Shown: positions 1-13,015, numbered from the stretch's first letter. The stretch: DNA of 64,000 bases from Engelhardtia mirabilis (GCF_007748095.1 NZ_CP036287.1:2914001-2978000), one strand, 5' to 3'. The notes: generated by a model from the letters alone, not told the origin. Made by a program: numbers and translations.

Positions 1-360
1 GACGTAGCCCCAGTGCTCGGCCGCGTGTCGCAGGATCAGGGGCGGGCAGGAGGGCGAACTCTCGTCCCAGGCCCAGCGGTCGCTGGGCTCGTAGGCCGCG
101 CGCAGCTCGGGGGTCAGGAACGTGGTCGGGTGGTGGTCGAACCAGTATTCCGCCCGCGGGTGGAAGTGGAAATCGACCACGGCGAAGCGCAGTCCCTCGG
201 CGAAGGAACTCCAGTTGGTGCGCTGGTCGTAGTTGACGCTGCTGAGCCGGATGTCCTGCTCGCCGCGCACTTTCTCGAGAACCCGGGCCAGGACGGCCCC
301 GGAGACCATGCCGTCGAAGTCTCGGTGGTACCGGATCCAGAGGGGTTGCTGCTCAGTCAT
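1..360 (-). CDS. DHH-family phosphoesterase-like protein (3' end cut off)
   Basis: The reading frame begins with ATG at 360 and runs off the left edge of the window after 120 codons with no stop. The N-terminus reads RYHRDFDGMVSGAVLARVL, which matches the HxDxDG metal-binding motif I of DHH phosphoesterases. It is followed about 50 residues later by VVDFHFHP and then WFDHHPTTF, the DHH motif that names the family. Members hydrolyse phosphodiester or pyrophosphate bonds (oligoribonucleases, c-di-AMP phosphodiesterases, exopolyphosphatases, RecJ). The visible part does not say which. It lies on the same strand as clpX, 185 bp downstream of it, and could be read from the same transcript. The family is fairly secure; the substrate is unknown. 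Confidence 0.75.
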   Translation of the reverse strand, partial: MTEQQPLWIRYHRDFDGMVSGAVLARVLEKVRGEQDIRLSSVNYDQRTNWSSFAEGLRFAVVDFHFHPRAEYWFDHHPTTFLTPELRAAYEPSDRWAWDESSPSCPPLILRHAAEHWGYV

Positions 361-545
361 AGTCGCCGCCCTCCCGGACGGGCCGAGACCATAGCACCTT
401 GGCGATGGGGGAGCACCGCCCGCTTCGAGCGCCGGCCGTGGAACGTGCGCCACCGCGGAGTGGGTCGCGCGCCTCTTGCGCGAGTGGGCGCGCCCGCCTT
501 GCTGACGACGGGCGCTCGACCCGCCCTCTCTGCCGGCTGGTCCCG

Positions 546-2072
<1,527 letters not shown>

Positions 2073-2090
2073 GAGGCGATCGTAACCCGA

Positions 2091-2702
2091 TCAGGCGGTG
2101 GGCGCAGCGTCGGGGCGGCTGACGACGTGGTCGATCAGGCCGAAGGCCTTGGCTTCGTCGGGGCTCATGAAGTTGTCCCGATCGCAGGCCGCGGCCAACT
2201 CCTCGGGGCTCCGGCCGCTGTGCTGGGCCAGGATCGCCTCGAGGTTCTTCTTCATCTTGAGGATCTCGGCGACCTGGATCTCCATGTCCCGAGCGGTGCC
2301 CTGGGTGCCGCCCCACGGCTGGTGGATCATGACCCGGGAGTTGGGCAGGGCGTAGCGCTTGCCGGCGGCACCCCCGGCCAGGAGCACGGCGCCCATCGAG
2401 GCGGCCTGCCCCAGGCAGTAGGTGCAGACGGCCGGCTGGATGAACTGCATCGTGTCGTAGATCGCGAGCCCCGCGGTGACCGAGCCACCAGGGCTGTTGA
2501 TGTACAGGTGCACGTCCTGCGCCTTGTTCATCTTGTCGAGGAACAGGAGCTGCGCCATCACGATGTTCGCGATGTTGTCGTCGATCCCGGTCCCGATGAA
2601 GATGATCCGCTCCTCCATCAGGCGGGAGTAGATGTCGTAGGCGCGTTCGCCGCGACCGGTCTTCTCGACGACGTAGGGGATGGTGAAGCTCTGGGCGTCC
2701 AT
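2091..2702 (-). CDS. clpP: ATP-dependent Clp protease proteolytic subunit ClpP
   Basis: ClpP is the barrel-shaped serine peptidase of the ClpXP complex. The product is 203 residues when started at the ATG at 2702 (MDAQSFTIPYVVEK), the normal family length. An upstream GTG at 2789 would add 29 residues of non-conserved sequence and is less likely. The catalytic triad is visible: Ser in GQAASMGAVLL, His in MIHQPWGG and Asp in CDRDNFMSPDE. The oligomerisation/N-loop region is typical (IGTGIDDNIANIVMAQLLFL). It is the first gene of a clpP-clpX operon, and a palindromic 13-mer lies about 165 bp upstream of the start. Identification is secure. Confidence 0.96.
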   Translation of the reverse strand: MDAQSFTIPYVVEKTGRGERAYDIYSRLMEERIIFIGTGIDDNIANIVMAQLLFLDKMNKAQDVHLYINSPGGSVTAGLAIYDTMQFIQPAVCTYCLGQAASMGAVLLAGGAAGKRYALPNSRVMIHQPWGGTQGTARDMEIQVAEILKMKKNLEAILAQHSGRSPEELAAACDRDNFMSPDEAKAFGLIDHVVSRPDAAPTA

Positions 2703-3140
2703 TCTTGCTTTCTGCACTCGAGGGCAGATGTGCGTTGGGCTGAGGGTGTGTGAGTTCGAGGGGGCTCGTCCGTCGACGAGTCCAGGCACGCAAGAGCGTT
2801 CCGTCCTCCAGTCGGTGATAGCCCTAATGTCGACCGGGTACCAGGGGATTCTGAGGGGGCTAGCGGGGAAGATCTTTCCTTACCCGGGTCGGAACACCAG
2901 ATCTTGGAATCACGGCTGGTCCGCGCGGCTCGATCCGACGGTTGTCCTGCAATCGCGGGCGAGCCCGTCAGGCGAGGTCGACTCCCGCGCGGGCGGCAGC
3001 TGCGCGCGGCGGCAGCGATCCCGCGCGCCTGCAACTGGCGGGGCGGAGGGCCGTGACTTGCGGCGCACGCCGCTGCGTCGGGGCCCTCTGCCTCGAAGCT
3101 CCGGCGACTGGCCGGATGCTCGAGGCCGAGGGCCCGGCGC
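2703..3140. other. Intergenic region upstream of clpP
   Basis: This is a 438-bp gap between the end of tig and the start of clpP. Short open frames exist on both strands, but none resembles a known protein. It presumably holds the clpP promoter. The only structured element I see is the palindrome at 2867-2879. Confidence 0.5.
2867..2879. promoter_or_regulatory. Palindromic 13-mer GGAAG-N3-TTTCC upstream of clpP
   Basis: The site reads GGAAGATCTTTCC, about 165 bp upstream of the clpP start. It is one of six sites of the form GGAAG-N3-YTTCC (one diverged in its second half) in four upstream regions of this window (also 12980, 23709, 30716, 30739 and 30758). The recurrence suggests a shared operator or RNA element. 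The function is inferred only from position and symmetry. Confidence 0.4.
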
Positions 3141-4424
3141 TCAGGCCGGCGTCGCGATCTCGGCCGACTCGCGGATGTGCTTGCGAACCTTGCGCTCCAG
3201 CAGCTCGACGGCGAGTTGCTGCATGAGCTGGTTCTCCTGGTAGTACTTCAGGACCTCGTCGAACTGGGCGCGGTTGCGGCCGGCAATCTGGCGCAGCTCG
3301 GCGATCATGTCGTCGCGGCTGACCTCGATCGACTCCGTCTCGCCGATGGCCTCGACCAGGAACAGGGCGCGCAGGGACTTCTCCGCGGCGACCCGGGTGG
3401 CCTCGGCATCCCGCTCGACCGCGGTCTGGGCGTCCTCTTCCGAGTTGCCCTGGCCGACGAGCTGTTGGACCGCGCTCGAGATGCGGGCCTGGATCTGCGC
3501 TTCGAGCATCTGCGACGGCAGGTCCATGGGGTGGTTCTCGATCACGCGATCGAAGAGCTCGGATTCGAGGCGCTGCTCTTCCTGGCGCTGCTTGAACGCA
3601 GTCACCTGCTCGCGGACCTTGACCCGCAGGTCGGCGGCGTCGTCGGCTCCGAATTGCTTGAGGAGATCCTCCTCGGGGGGCAGCTCGAGCTTGAAGACCT
3701 GGCTCAACTCCACGCGGCAGGTGCCCTTCTCGCCGCGCAGCTCCGCCCGCTCGAACTCGTCGGGGAAGACCATCTCGAAGTCGTGGGTCGAACCCTCGGC
3801 CGCACCGGTCAGGGCAGCTTCGAAGGCTTCGGCCTCGACACCCATGGGCGGGGTGGTCGGGGAGAGGCGCAGACCCTCGCGGGCGGCGACCTCTTCCTCG
3901 CCGTTCAGGAAGGTGATCTTGGCCAGGGCCATGCCGTCCTTGGGCAGGCCGTCTTCGCCGGCGGCCTCGGGGCGCGCCTGCTGGCGACGCACGTCCTCGA
4001 TGGTGCCCTCGACCTCCTCGTCGGTGACCTCGATCGCCTGGCCTTCAATCGCCAGGCCCTGGTAGCCGGCCAGCTCGAACTCGGGGCGCAGCTCGATGGT
4101 GAAGGCGTAGGAGAGCTCGGAGCCCTTCTCGAACTTCGGCTCCTCCTTGATCCGCGGTGCGGCGGCGGGACGCAGGGACTCCTGCTCGACCGCTTGGCGC
4201 AGGGCCGAGTCGAGGAAGTGGCGCACGGTGTCCTGCGCCACGGCCTCGCCCGAGAACTTCTCGATCACGTGGGCCGGGACCTTGCCGGGTCGAAAGCCCT
4301 TCATGCGGACTTGCTTGCCGGCCTTGGCCAACCGCGACTTGTACTGGGTCGCGACCTCGTCGGAGGGGGCGGTGAACTGGATCCGGGCCTCGCAGGGACC
4401 GGTCTTCTCGACTTGGACGTCCAC
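3141..4424 (-). CDS. tig: Trigger factor (ribosome-associated chaperone/prolyl isomerase)
   Basis: Trigger factor binds the ribosome exit tunnel and holds nascent chains; it also has a central FKBP-type peptidyl-prolyl isomerase domain. I start it at the GTG at 4424 (VDVQVEKTGPCEAR), which gives 427 residues, the usual length. The frame is open further upstream, but that part is low-complexity and unconserved. The ribosome-binding signature is clear at about residues 39-46 (GFRPGKVP). The FKBP-like domain spans roughly 155-240, and a long helical C-terminal domain follows. It lies upstream of clpP-clpX on the same strand, the common tig-clpP-clpX order, but a 438-bp gap suggests separate promoters. 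Confidence 0.93.
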   Translation of the reverse strand: MDVQVEKTGPCEARIQFTAPSDEVATQYKSRLAKAGKQVRMKGFRPGKVPAHVIEKFSGEAVAQDTVRHFLDSALRQAVEQESLRPAAAPRIKEEPKFEKGSELSYAFTIELRPEFELAGYQGLAIEGQAIEVTDEEVEGTIEDVRRQQARPEAAGEDGLPKDGMALAKITFLNGEEEVAAREGLRLSPTTPPMGVEAEAFEAALTGAAEGSTHDFEMVFPDEFERAELRGEKGTCRVELSQVFKLELPPEEDLLKQFGADDAADLRVKVREQVTAFKQRQEEQRLESELFDRVIENHPMDLPSQMLEAQIQARISSAVQQLVGQGNSEEDAQTAVERDAEATRVAAEKSLRALFLVEAIGETESIEVSRDDMIAELRQIAGRNRAQFDEVLKYYQENQLMQQLAVELLERKVRKHIRESAEIATPA

Positions 4425-4780
4425 GGTGGGAGTGGGCTGGTTCGGGGCAGCGCGGCGTGCGCGGAGGGGTTGACAGGGCTCGACCGGGAGGCGCGGGGAG
4501 GGTCCGAGGGATCCTCGGCGACCGCGGACGAGCCCGAGAGAATAGCGCCGGTCGCCGTCGCCCGTCCACCGCGGGGGGGTGGCGTGGCCGAGAGTCGGAG
4601 GCCGCCCGGCTCGATCCGACCCGCGCCTGGCAGGATCGAGGGGGGGGGGCCGGTTCGCGATGGCCGGCCGGCAGCGCGGCCGGGGCCACCGGGCGTCGAA
4701 CCGCACGGCGCAGCGCCGCGCTTGCCACCTGGGCGTCGGAGCGCGCCCAGGGGTGGGGCCGCGGCCGGCCCGGGTTGGGG
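4425..4780. other. Intergenic region upstream of tig with poly-G tracts
   Basis: This 356-bp gap lies between the lpdA stop and the tig start. It is low-complexity and extremely GC-rich, with a run of ten G at 4640-4649 and a shorter G run near 4570. No credible protein or hairpin terminator was seen. It presumably carries the tig promoter. Confidence 0.45.
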
Positions 4781-6172
4781 TCAGCTATGGATGGCCCGTC
4801 CGTCCACGTCCATGGCGGCCTCCTTGAGGACCTCCGCCAGGGTCGGGTGGGCGTGGCAGGAGCGGGCGATGTCCTCGGCGCTGGCGCCGAACTCCATGGC
4901 CACCGCGGCCTCGGCGATCAGGTCCCCGGCGCGGGCCCCGATGATGTGGACCCCCAGGACCCGGTCGGTCTCGGCGTGGGCCAGGACCTTGACCTTCCCA
5001 CTGGTCTGGCCGAGGGCCTTGGCGCGGCCGTTGGCGATGAACGGGAAGCTGCCCGAGCGGTAGGGCACGTCGTCGCGCTTCAGCTCCTCCTCGGTGCGTC
5101 CGACCGAAGCGACCTCGGGATGGGTGTAGACCACGTTGGGGATCGCGCCGTAGTTCACGTGGCCACCGCCGTTCGCGATCCGCTCGGCCACGGCCACGCC
5201 CTCGTCCTCGGCCTTGTGGGCCAGCATCGGTCCCGCGATCACGTCGCCGATGGCGTAGATGTGTGGGACGGCGGTGCACCGGTGGTCGTCCACGGCGATC
5301 CGACCGCGCTCGTCGGTCGACAGGCCGGCGGCTTCGAGGCCCAGGCCCTCGGTGTTCGGGATGCGTCCCACGGCCAGCAGCACGCGGTCGCAGCGGATGG
5401 GGTCGCGCCCCTCGACCTCGACCACGGCGCCATCGCCGTCGGCCCGTGCACCCGTGACGCGCGCGCCGAGCTCCAACTTCAGGCCCTGCTTCTTGAAGAG
5501 CTTCCCGGCCTCCTTGGAGATCTCGGCGTCCATCCCCGGCAGGACCCGGTCGGCGTACTCGAGCACGGTCACTTCGGCGCCCAGGCGGTGCCAGACCGAC
5601 CCCAACTCCAGGCCGATGGCGCCGGCTCCGATCACCACCAGGTGATTCGGAACGGCGTCGAAGGACAGGGCTTCGGTGCTCGTCACGACCCGCTCGCCGT
5701 CGACCTCGACGCCGCGCAGGGGCGCGACCTTGGAGCCGGTCGCGATAACGATGTCGGTCGCCGTGAGCTCGGTCCGGCCATCGGCGCCCTCGACCAGCAC
5801 CTTGCCTGCGCCGAGCAGCTGACCGCTGCCCTTGAAGTGGGTCACCCCGTTCTTCTTGAACAGGAAGGCCACGCCGCCGGTGAGCCCCTCGACCGTCTTG
5901 TCCTTGCGGGCCAACATCGTCGCCAGGTCGAGGGTCGGCGCGGGCACGCCGATCCCGTGAGCCGCGAAGTCGTGCCCGGCCTGGTGGAACAGCTCGGAGG
6001 ACTCGAGCAAGGCCTTGCTGGGGATGCAGCCGATCCGCAGGCAGGTTCCGCCGAGGGCGTCCGCCTTCTCGACGCAGGCCGTCTTGAGCCCGAGCTGCGC
6101 CGCGCGGATCGCAGCCACGTAGCCGCCGGGGCCAGCGCCGATGATGACGACGTCGAAAGTGGTCTCGCTCAT
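4781..6172 (-). CDS. lpdA: Dihydrolipoyl dehydrogenase (E3)
   Basis: E3 reoxidises the dihydrolipoyl group of the E2 subunit and passes the electrons via FAD and a redox disulfide to NAD+. The 463-residue protein opens with the FAD-binding fold (IIGAGPGGYVAAIRAAQLG). It has the redox-active cysteine pair in GGTCLRIGCIPSK, where Arg-Ile replaces the more common Asn-Val. A second Rossmann fold follows (VVIGAGAIGLELGSVW), and the C-terminal dimer interface supplies the catalytic HAHPTLAEVLKEA. It is the third gene of the sucA-sucB-lpdA operon, 40 bp after sucB, so it probably serves the 2-oxoglutarate dehydrogenase complex. The start ATG at 6172 is unambiguous. Confidence 0.95.
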   Translation of the reverse strand: MSETTFDVVIIGAGPGGYVAAIRAAQLGLKTACVEKADALGGTCLRIGCIPSKALLESSELFHQAGHDFAAHGIGVPAPTLDLATMLARKDKTVEGLTGGVAFLFKKNGVTHFKGSGQLLGAGKVLVEGADGRTELTATDIVIATGSKVAPLRGVEVDGERVVTSTEALSFDAVPNHLVVIGAGAIGLELGSVWHRLGAEVTVLEYADRVLPGMDAEISKEAGKLFKKQGLKLELGARVTGARADGDGAVVEVEGRDPIRCDRVLLAVGRIPNTEGLGLEAAGLSTDERGRIAVDDHRCTAVPHIYAIGDVIAGPMLAHKAEDEGVAVAERIANGGGHVNYGAIPNVVYTHPEVASVGRTEEELKRDDVPYRSGSFPFIANGRAKALGQTSGKVKVLAHAETDRVLGVHIIGARAGDLIAEAAVAMEFGASAEDIARSCHAHPTLAEVLKEAAMDVDGRAIHS

Positions 6173-6212
6173 GGGGTGGGTCGGGTGTGGGTGTGTCGGC
6201 CGAGGGGACCGC

Positions 6213-7532
6213 TCACACCTCCATCAGCATGCGGCTGGGATCCTCGAGGCACTCCTTGACGCGCACGAGGAAGGTGACGGCTTCGCGACCATCCACCAGG
6301 CGGTGGTCGTAGGTCAGGGCCACGTACATCATCGGTCGGACGACCACCTGACCGTCCACGGCCACCGGCCGCTGCTCGATCTTATGCAGTCCGAGGATGC
6401 CGCTTTGGGGCGGGTTGACGATCGGGGTCGACAAGAGCGAGCCGTAGACCCCGCCGTTGCTGATCGTGAAGGTGCCGCCTTGCAGCTCCTTGAGCGCGAT
6501 CTTGTTGGCCTTGGCGCGAGCGCCGAAGTCGGCGATGGTGGTCTCGATCTCGGCGAAGCTCATGGCCTCCGCGTTGCGCAGGATCGGAACCACCAGGCCC
6601 TTGCCGCCGCCGACGGCGATGCCGATGTCCTGGTAGTGCCGGTAGGCGATGTCCGTACCACGCACTTCCGCGTTGATCGCCGGCACCTGCTTGAGGGCGT
6701 CGACGCAGGCCTTCACGAAGAAGGACAGGAACCCGAGGCGGGCGCCGTGGCGCTCCTCGAAGGCATCCTTGTGCTGCTTGCGAAGGGCCATCACGGCCGT
6801 CATGTCGATCTCGTTGAACGTGGTCAGAAGGGCAGCGGTCTGCTGGGCCTCGACCAGGTTCTGGGCGATGCGGCGGCGCAGCATCGACATGGGCACCACC
6901 TCCTCGTCACGCGAGCCGGCCGGCGGCGCGGCGGAGTCGGAGGCGGGCTTCGAGTTGCTCGCCGCAGTCTTGGAAGCAGTCTTGGAAGCGGTCTTGTCGG
7001 CGGGCTGGGCCAGCGCACGCTGGACGTCTTCCTTCAGCACCCGACCACCCGGACCGGTGCCCGAGACCGAACCCTCGGCCAGACCGGCTTCGTCCATCAA
7101 CCTGCGGGCAGCGGGCATCACGTGCCCCGTACCGCCCGCGGCGGCAGCGCTCGACGTGGCTGCGGCCAACTCGGCCGTCCTGTTCGACGCGGCGCCCGCC
7201 TTGGACGGCATCGCCGCCGGAGGATCGGCCTGGGCCCCGGACTGCTCGGACGACTTCCCGCCTTCGGGTGACTTCCCGTCAGCGGTGGGAGCCGCGGACT
7301 CGTCGACGTAGCCGATCAACTCGCCCACGGCAGCCATCTCACCCTGCTGCTTCAGGATCTGGGTGACCACCCCGGCCACCGGCGAAGGCAGCTCGACGGT
7401 GGCCTTGTCGGACTCGATCTCGACCAGGGCCTCGTCCATGGCGACGCCCTGACCTTCGGACTTGAGCCAGGTGCCGATCTGGACCTCGGTGACGGACTCC
7501 CCGACCTCGGGGACTCGGAGTTCAGTGGCCAT
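6213..7532 (-). CDS. sucB: Dihydrolipoyllysine succinyltransferase (E2 of 2-oxoglutarate dehydrogenase)
   Basis: E2 is the core of the 2-oxoglutarate dehydrogenase complex; it carries the succinyl group on lipoyl-lysine and transfers it to CoA. The 439 residues comprise one N-terminal lipoyl domain with the modified Lys in VEIESDKATVEL (about residue 43). An Ala/Ser/Pro-rich linker and a peripheral-subunit-binding domain (about 127-165) follow. A second repetitive linker, with a run of TASKTASKTA units, leads to the catalytic domain ending in YDHRLVDGREAV, the HxxxDG active site. The substrate assignment rests on its place directly after sucA. It is 33 bp after sucA and 40 bp before lpdA. Confidence 0.94.
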   Translation of the reverse strand: MATELRVPEVGESVTEVQIGTWLKSEGQGVAMDEALVEIESDKATVELPSPVAGVVTQILKQQGEMAAVGELIGYVDESAAPTADGKSPEGGKSSEQSGAQADPPAAMPSKAGAASNRTAELAAATSSAAAAGGTGHVMPAARRLMDEAGLAEGSVSGTGPGGRVLKEDVQRALAQPADKTASKTASKTAASNSKPASDSAAPPAGSRDEEVVPMSMLRRRIAQNLVEAQQTAALLTTFNEIDMTAVMALRKQHKDAFEERHGARLGFLSFFVKACVDALKQVPAINAEVRGTDIAYRHYQDIGIAVGGGKGLVVPILRNAEAMSFAEIETTIADFGARAKANKIALKELQGGTFTISNGGVYGSLLSTPIVNPPQSGILGLHKIEQRPVAVDGQVVVRPMMYVALTYDHRLVDGREAVTFLVRVKECLEDPSRMLMEV

Positions 7533-7565
7533 CGAATCGATTGCTTGGTGGGGGTGGAGGACCGC

Positions 7566-10430
<2,865 letters not shown>

Positions 10431-10642
10431 GGGCGGGGGTGGGCCGTGCGCGGGCTTCGGGGGCGTTCGCCGGGGGGCGGCAGCGGTGGGGGGCGGCGCG
10501 CCCGGGAGCGGGCGCGAGAGGGCCTCGGCGATCGGACCTCGGGTGGTCGTCGACCGCGTCGTCGGCTCCACCGATGGGGAGAATACGAAAGGCCCACTTG
10601 CTAGTCCCGAGCACGGGGCGAATCCTCGCCCTGGGACCGACC

Positions 10643-11392
10643 ATGAGCCATCGAACGCGAGACGACCTCCGAGTGGGCGGGGTGGTGGTGCTCACCGGAG
10701 CGGGCATCTCGGCCGAAGCTGGGCTGCCGACCTTCCGCGACGCCGGTGGCCTCTGGGAGGGGCACCGTCCCGAGGAGGTCGCTACCCCAAAGGCCTGGGC
10801 GGCGGATCCGGAGCTGGTCTGGCGCTTCTATCAGGCCAGGCGGGCCCGGCTCGGTGCAGTGCAGCCGGGACCCGCGCACCACTCGCTGGTCCAACTCGAG
10901 ACCCGCTGCCAGCGAGCCGGTCTGGCCTTCACGCTCGTCACCCAGAACGTGGATGACTTGCACCAGCGGGCGGGATCGACGGTCCTGGCCATGCACGGAC
11001 AACTGCGGCGTCTGCGCTGCGAGTCCTGTGGCAACGCCGTCCAGGACGCGGACTCGTTGGAGCCGAATCGATTCGTGCCCTGCGCCGCCTGCGGTTGGCA
11101 CGCCCTGCGACCGGACGTGGTCTGGTTCGGCGAGGTGCCCCATGGCCTCGATCGGATCGAGCAGGCGCTGCTCGAGTGCGGCGTGTTCCTGAGCATCGGT
11201 ACCTCCGGCGCCGTCTACCCGGCTGCTGGGCTGCTCTCGGTCGCCCGAGCCGCGGGGGCGCGGACGATCGTCAACTCCCTGGAGAGTCCCGAGAACCTGC
11301 ATCCGGCGGATGACTTCAGACCCGGCCTGGCCAGCGAGGTGGTGCCGGCGCTCGTCGACGAGCTGACCGCGGACCTGCGACTGCCGCGCTAG
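10643..11392 (+). CDS. cobB: Sir2-family NAD-dependent protein deacylase (CobB-like)
   Basis: Sirtuins remove acyl groups from lysines, consuming NAD+. The 249-residue protein has GAGISAEAGLPTFRDAGGLW (NAD binding) and TQNVDDLHQRAG with the catalytic His in AMHGQL. A zinc ribbon has cysteine pairs CESC and CAAC, and the SIGTSGAVYPAAGL strand follows. The helix after the NAD motif reads WRFYQARRARL. This gives the Y-x-x-R pair that, in CobB and SIRT5, binds succinyl/malonyl-lysine, so desuccinylase activity is plausible. The ATG at 10643 is preferred over an open frame reaching 10439, which would add a non-conserved leader. It is divergent from sucA, whose complex makes succinyl-CoA. Its stop codon lies inside the left arm of the inverted-repeat element that follows. 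Confidence 0.9.
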   Translation: MSHRTRDDLRVGGVVVLTGAGISAEAGLPTFRDAGGLWEGHRPEEVATPKAWAADPELVWRFYQARRARLGAVQPGPAHHSLVQLETRCQRAGLAFTLVTQNVDDLHQRAGSTVLAMHGQLRRLRCESCGNAVQDADSLEPNRFVPCAACGWHALRPDVVWFGEVPHGLDRIEQALLECGVFLSIGTSGAVYPAAGLLSVARAAGARTIVNSLESPENLHPADDFRPGLASEVVPALVDELTADLRLPR

Positions 11393-11558
11393 TGTCCTGG
11401 ATCAGAAATTCGGCGTTACTTCCCGGGTTCCGATCGCCGCTGGCGTCGTTGCGCCTCCTCCGAGTATCGCAGCGGATACGCGTCGTCGGCGCGCCTAGCC
11501 AGCATCGATCGGACCTCCGGGCAGTGACGCCGAATTTCTGATCCAGGACACTAGCGCG
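11385..11558. repeat. MITE-like inverted-repeat element with 32-bp perfect arms
   Basis: Two perfect 32-bp inverted arms, 11385-11416 and 11527-11558, bracket about 110 bp. The interior is itself an imperfect palindrome (for example cccgg..tccgatcg..gctggc on both sides), so the whole element could fold into one long hairpin. There is no coding sequence inside. Each arm contains CTAG close to its outer end. The left arm includes the cobB stop codon. It sits between cobB (+) and the SGNH-like gene (-), which converge, so it could also end transcription on both strands. A non-autonomous mobile element is my preferred reading, but no related transposase is in the window. Confidence 0.7.
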
Positions 11559-11575
11559 ATCGGCGACGATGGGCG

Positions 11576-12754
11576 TCAGCGCCCCGGACGCTGCTCTTCC
11601 CAGCGGACCATCAGCGGCTTCAGCGCGCCTTCGAGGCACTCGGCCCAGCGCGCGTGGCCCAGGTCGTTGGGCAGCAAGCCGTCGCTGGAGCCCTCGCCGT
11701 CGGCGCCCGTGGGATCGGGGTTCTCGAGCAGGAAGATGTCCGTGACACCCTGGGCCTGCATGCGTTCGTAGCTCTTCACGAGCGCGGTACGGCGAGCTTC
11801 CCACTCTGCATCGAGCGCGGGCAGGACCGCCGCCGCAGCGGGGCGCGTACCCTTCACCAGCAGGATCTGCATCCGTGGCCGGGCTGCGCGCAGGCTCTGC
11901 ACGAAGGTGCCCAGGTACTCGTCGATCGTGCCCACGTCACACTGGCCGACGATGTCGATCACGATCGCGGCCGCGTTGACCTCGGACAGCATCGCTCCGG
12001 CGGCCATGTCGACGCCGCCGGCGCCGAACAGGCCGATGTTCACCACGTCCCTGGCCATGCGACGCCGCAGGCGCGGGCCCAGGGCCGAGCCGGGGCGCGA
12101 GGCGCCGGCACCTTGGAAGGCGGCACCGCCGTAGAGCAGGATCGGGTACTCGCGCCCGCCCGTGAGGGCCGGGGCCGGCGTGACCTCGGCGTTCCCGGGG
12201 ATCCCGAGCTCGAGCTTGCGCAGGCCGCGCAGGGCGGGGAGGCACAGCATGTACTCGGACTTGCCTTCGGGTAGCCCGACGACGAGCGCCGCGAGCTGGT
12301 CCTCGGCGGCTGCACTGGGCGTCGCGCCGGACAGCCAACGCCAGCCGAGCTGACCGTCGCGCACGTAGAGGTCCAGGCCACCAGCCAGACGCGCAGTCGA
12401 TTCGGGGATCCCGGCCGCCGCAGGGGTCAGGGACCAGCGCACGAGGATCTCGTTGGCGTCGGTCTCGAAGCGGGCGGTGATCCCGGCCGGGGCGTTGCCG
12501 GCGCTCCAGGCGCTGGCGGACAGCCGGTCCCGCGCATTCGCTGGCAGGCGACCGAACGGCGTCGAGCGCTCCGGCCAGCCGATGCCCTCGATGGTCAGCT
12601 CGGCGACGTCGATCCAGTCCCAGGCGTCCGAGTTCGCCGGAGCGTCGGCCGTCGACTTCGGGGGCGCGACCACGGGGGCGACCTCGTCACCCCACGCAGC
12701 GGTCCCCAGGAGGACGACACCGACCAACCCCAGCCAACCCGCGAGCCGTTCCAT
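11576..12754 (-). CDS. Secreted SGNH-hydrolase-like protein lacking catalytic residues
   Basis: Started at the ATG at 12754, the 392-residue product opens with a signal peptide (MERLAGWLGLVGVVLLGTAAWG). The domain order is that of GDSL/SGNH esterases with an N-terminal GxDLY beta-domain (GGLDLYVRDG, about 126-134). It ends with an SGNH-type domain recognisable by QGAGASRPG. The catalytic blocks are altered: the nucleophile in the usual GTSITQG is Ala211 (GGAAFQG), the GNG Asn is Ala245 (FGAGG), and the usual Asn after the core Asp is Gln271. The His of DGLHP is Leu361 (DGLLP). It is therefore probably a pseudoenzyme, perhaps a binding protein. It converges with cobB across the inverted-repeat element. 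The family call is good; the function is unknown. Confidence 0.75.
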   Translation of the reverse strand: MERLAGWLGLVGVVLLGTAAWGDEVAPVVAPPKSTADAPANSDAWDWIDVAELTIEGIGWPERSTPFGRLPANARDRLSASAWSAGNAPAGITARFETDANEILVRWSLTPAAAGIPESTARLAGGLDLYVRDGQLGWRWLSGATPSAAAEDQLAALVVGLPEGKSEYMLCLPALRGLRKLELGIPGNAEVTPAPALTGGREYPILLYGGAAFQGAGASRPGSALGPRLRRRMARDVVNIGLFGAGGVDMAAGAMLSEVNAAAIVIDIVGQCDVGTIDEYLGTFVQSLRAARPRMQILLVKGTRPAAAAVLPALDAEWEARRTALVKSYERMQAQGVTDIFLLENPDPTGADGEGSSDGLLPNDLGHARWAECLEGALKPLMVRWEEQRPGR

Positions 12755-12939
12755 CGACAGGCTCTTCGGCCACGGGAGGGAGCAGGTATGTAAGGAACGT
12801 GGAAATCGGAGCGCTTCGCCGCACAGTTCGGTCCGGGTCGGGAAAGTCTGCCGAGCTGCCGGCCCCGGCACGATTCGATGGGGCGCGAGCACGCGCCTCG
12901 CGAAGCGGCGCTCGCGCGCTCTTGGTCGAGATCGAGAAC

Positions 12940-12963
12940 GCGGTCGCGGTCGCGGTCGCGGTC
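12940..12963. repeat. Hexanucleotide tandem repeat (GCGGTC)x4
   Basis: Four exact copies of GCGGTC lie in the intergenic region upstream of the SGNH-like gene. Copy-number change here would not alter a reading frame but could alter promoter spacing. It is a short microsatellite with no known role. Confidence 0.7.
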
Positions 12964-12979
12964 GACGCGGGTCGCGGGC

Positions 12980-12992
12980 GGAAGAATCTTCC
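12980..12992. promoter_or_regulatory. Palindromic 13-mer GGAAG-N3-CTTCC upstream of the SGNH-like gene
   Basis: The site reads GGAAGAATCTTCC, with flanks (ggc / cgcc) that extend the symmetry into a small hairpin. It lies about 226 bp upstream of the SGNH-like gene's start and just beyond the 3' end of the thioesterase gene. It belongs to the recurrent GGAAG-N3-YTTCC set; the role is inferred. Confidence 0.4.
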
Positions 12993-13015
12993 CGCCACGG
13001 GCCGCGCGTTCGGGC

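Noticed and set aside
11400..11530. Small gene inside the inverted-repeat element
   Set aside because: Short frames exist but none has a start, composition or length supporting expression. The sequence is palindromic throughout.
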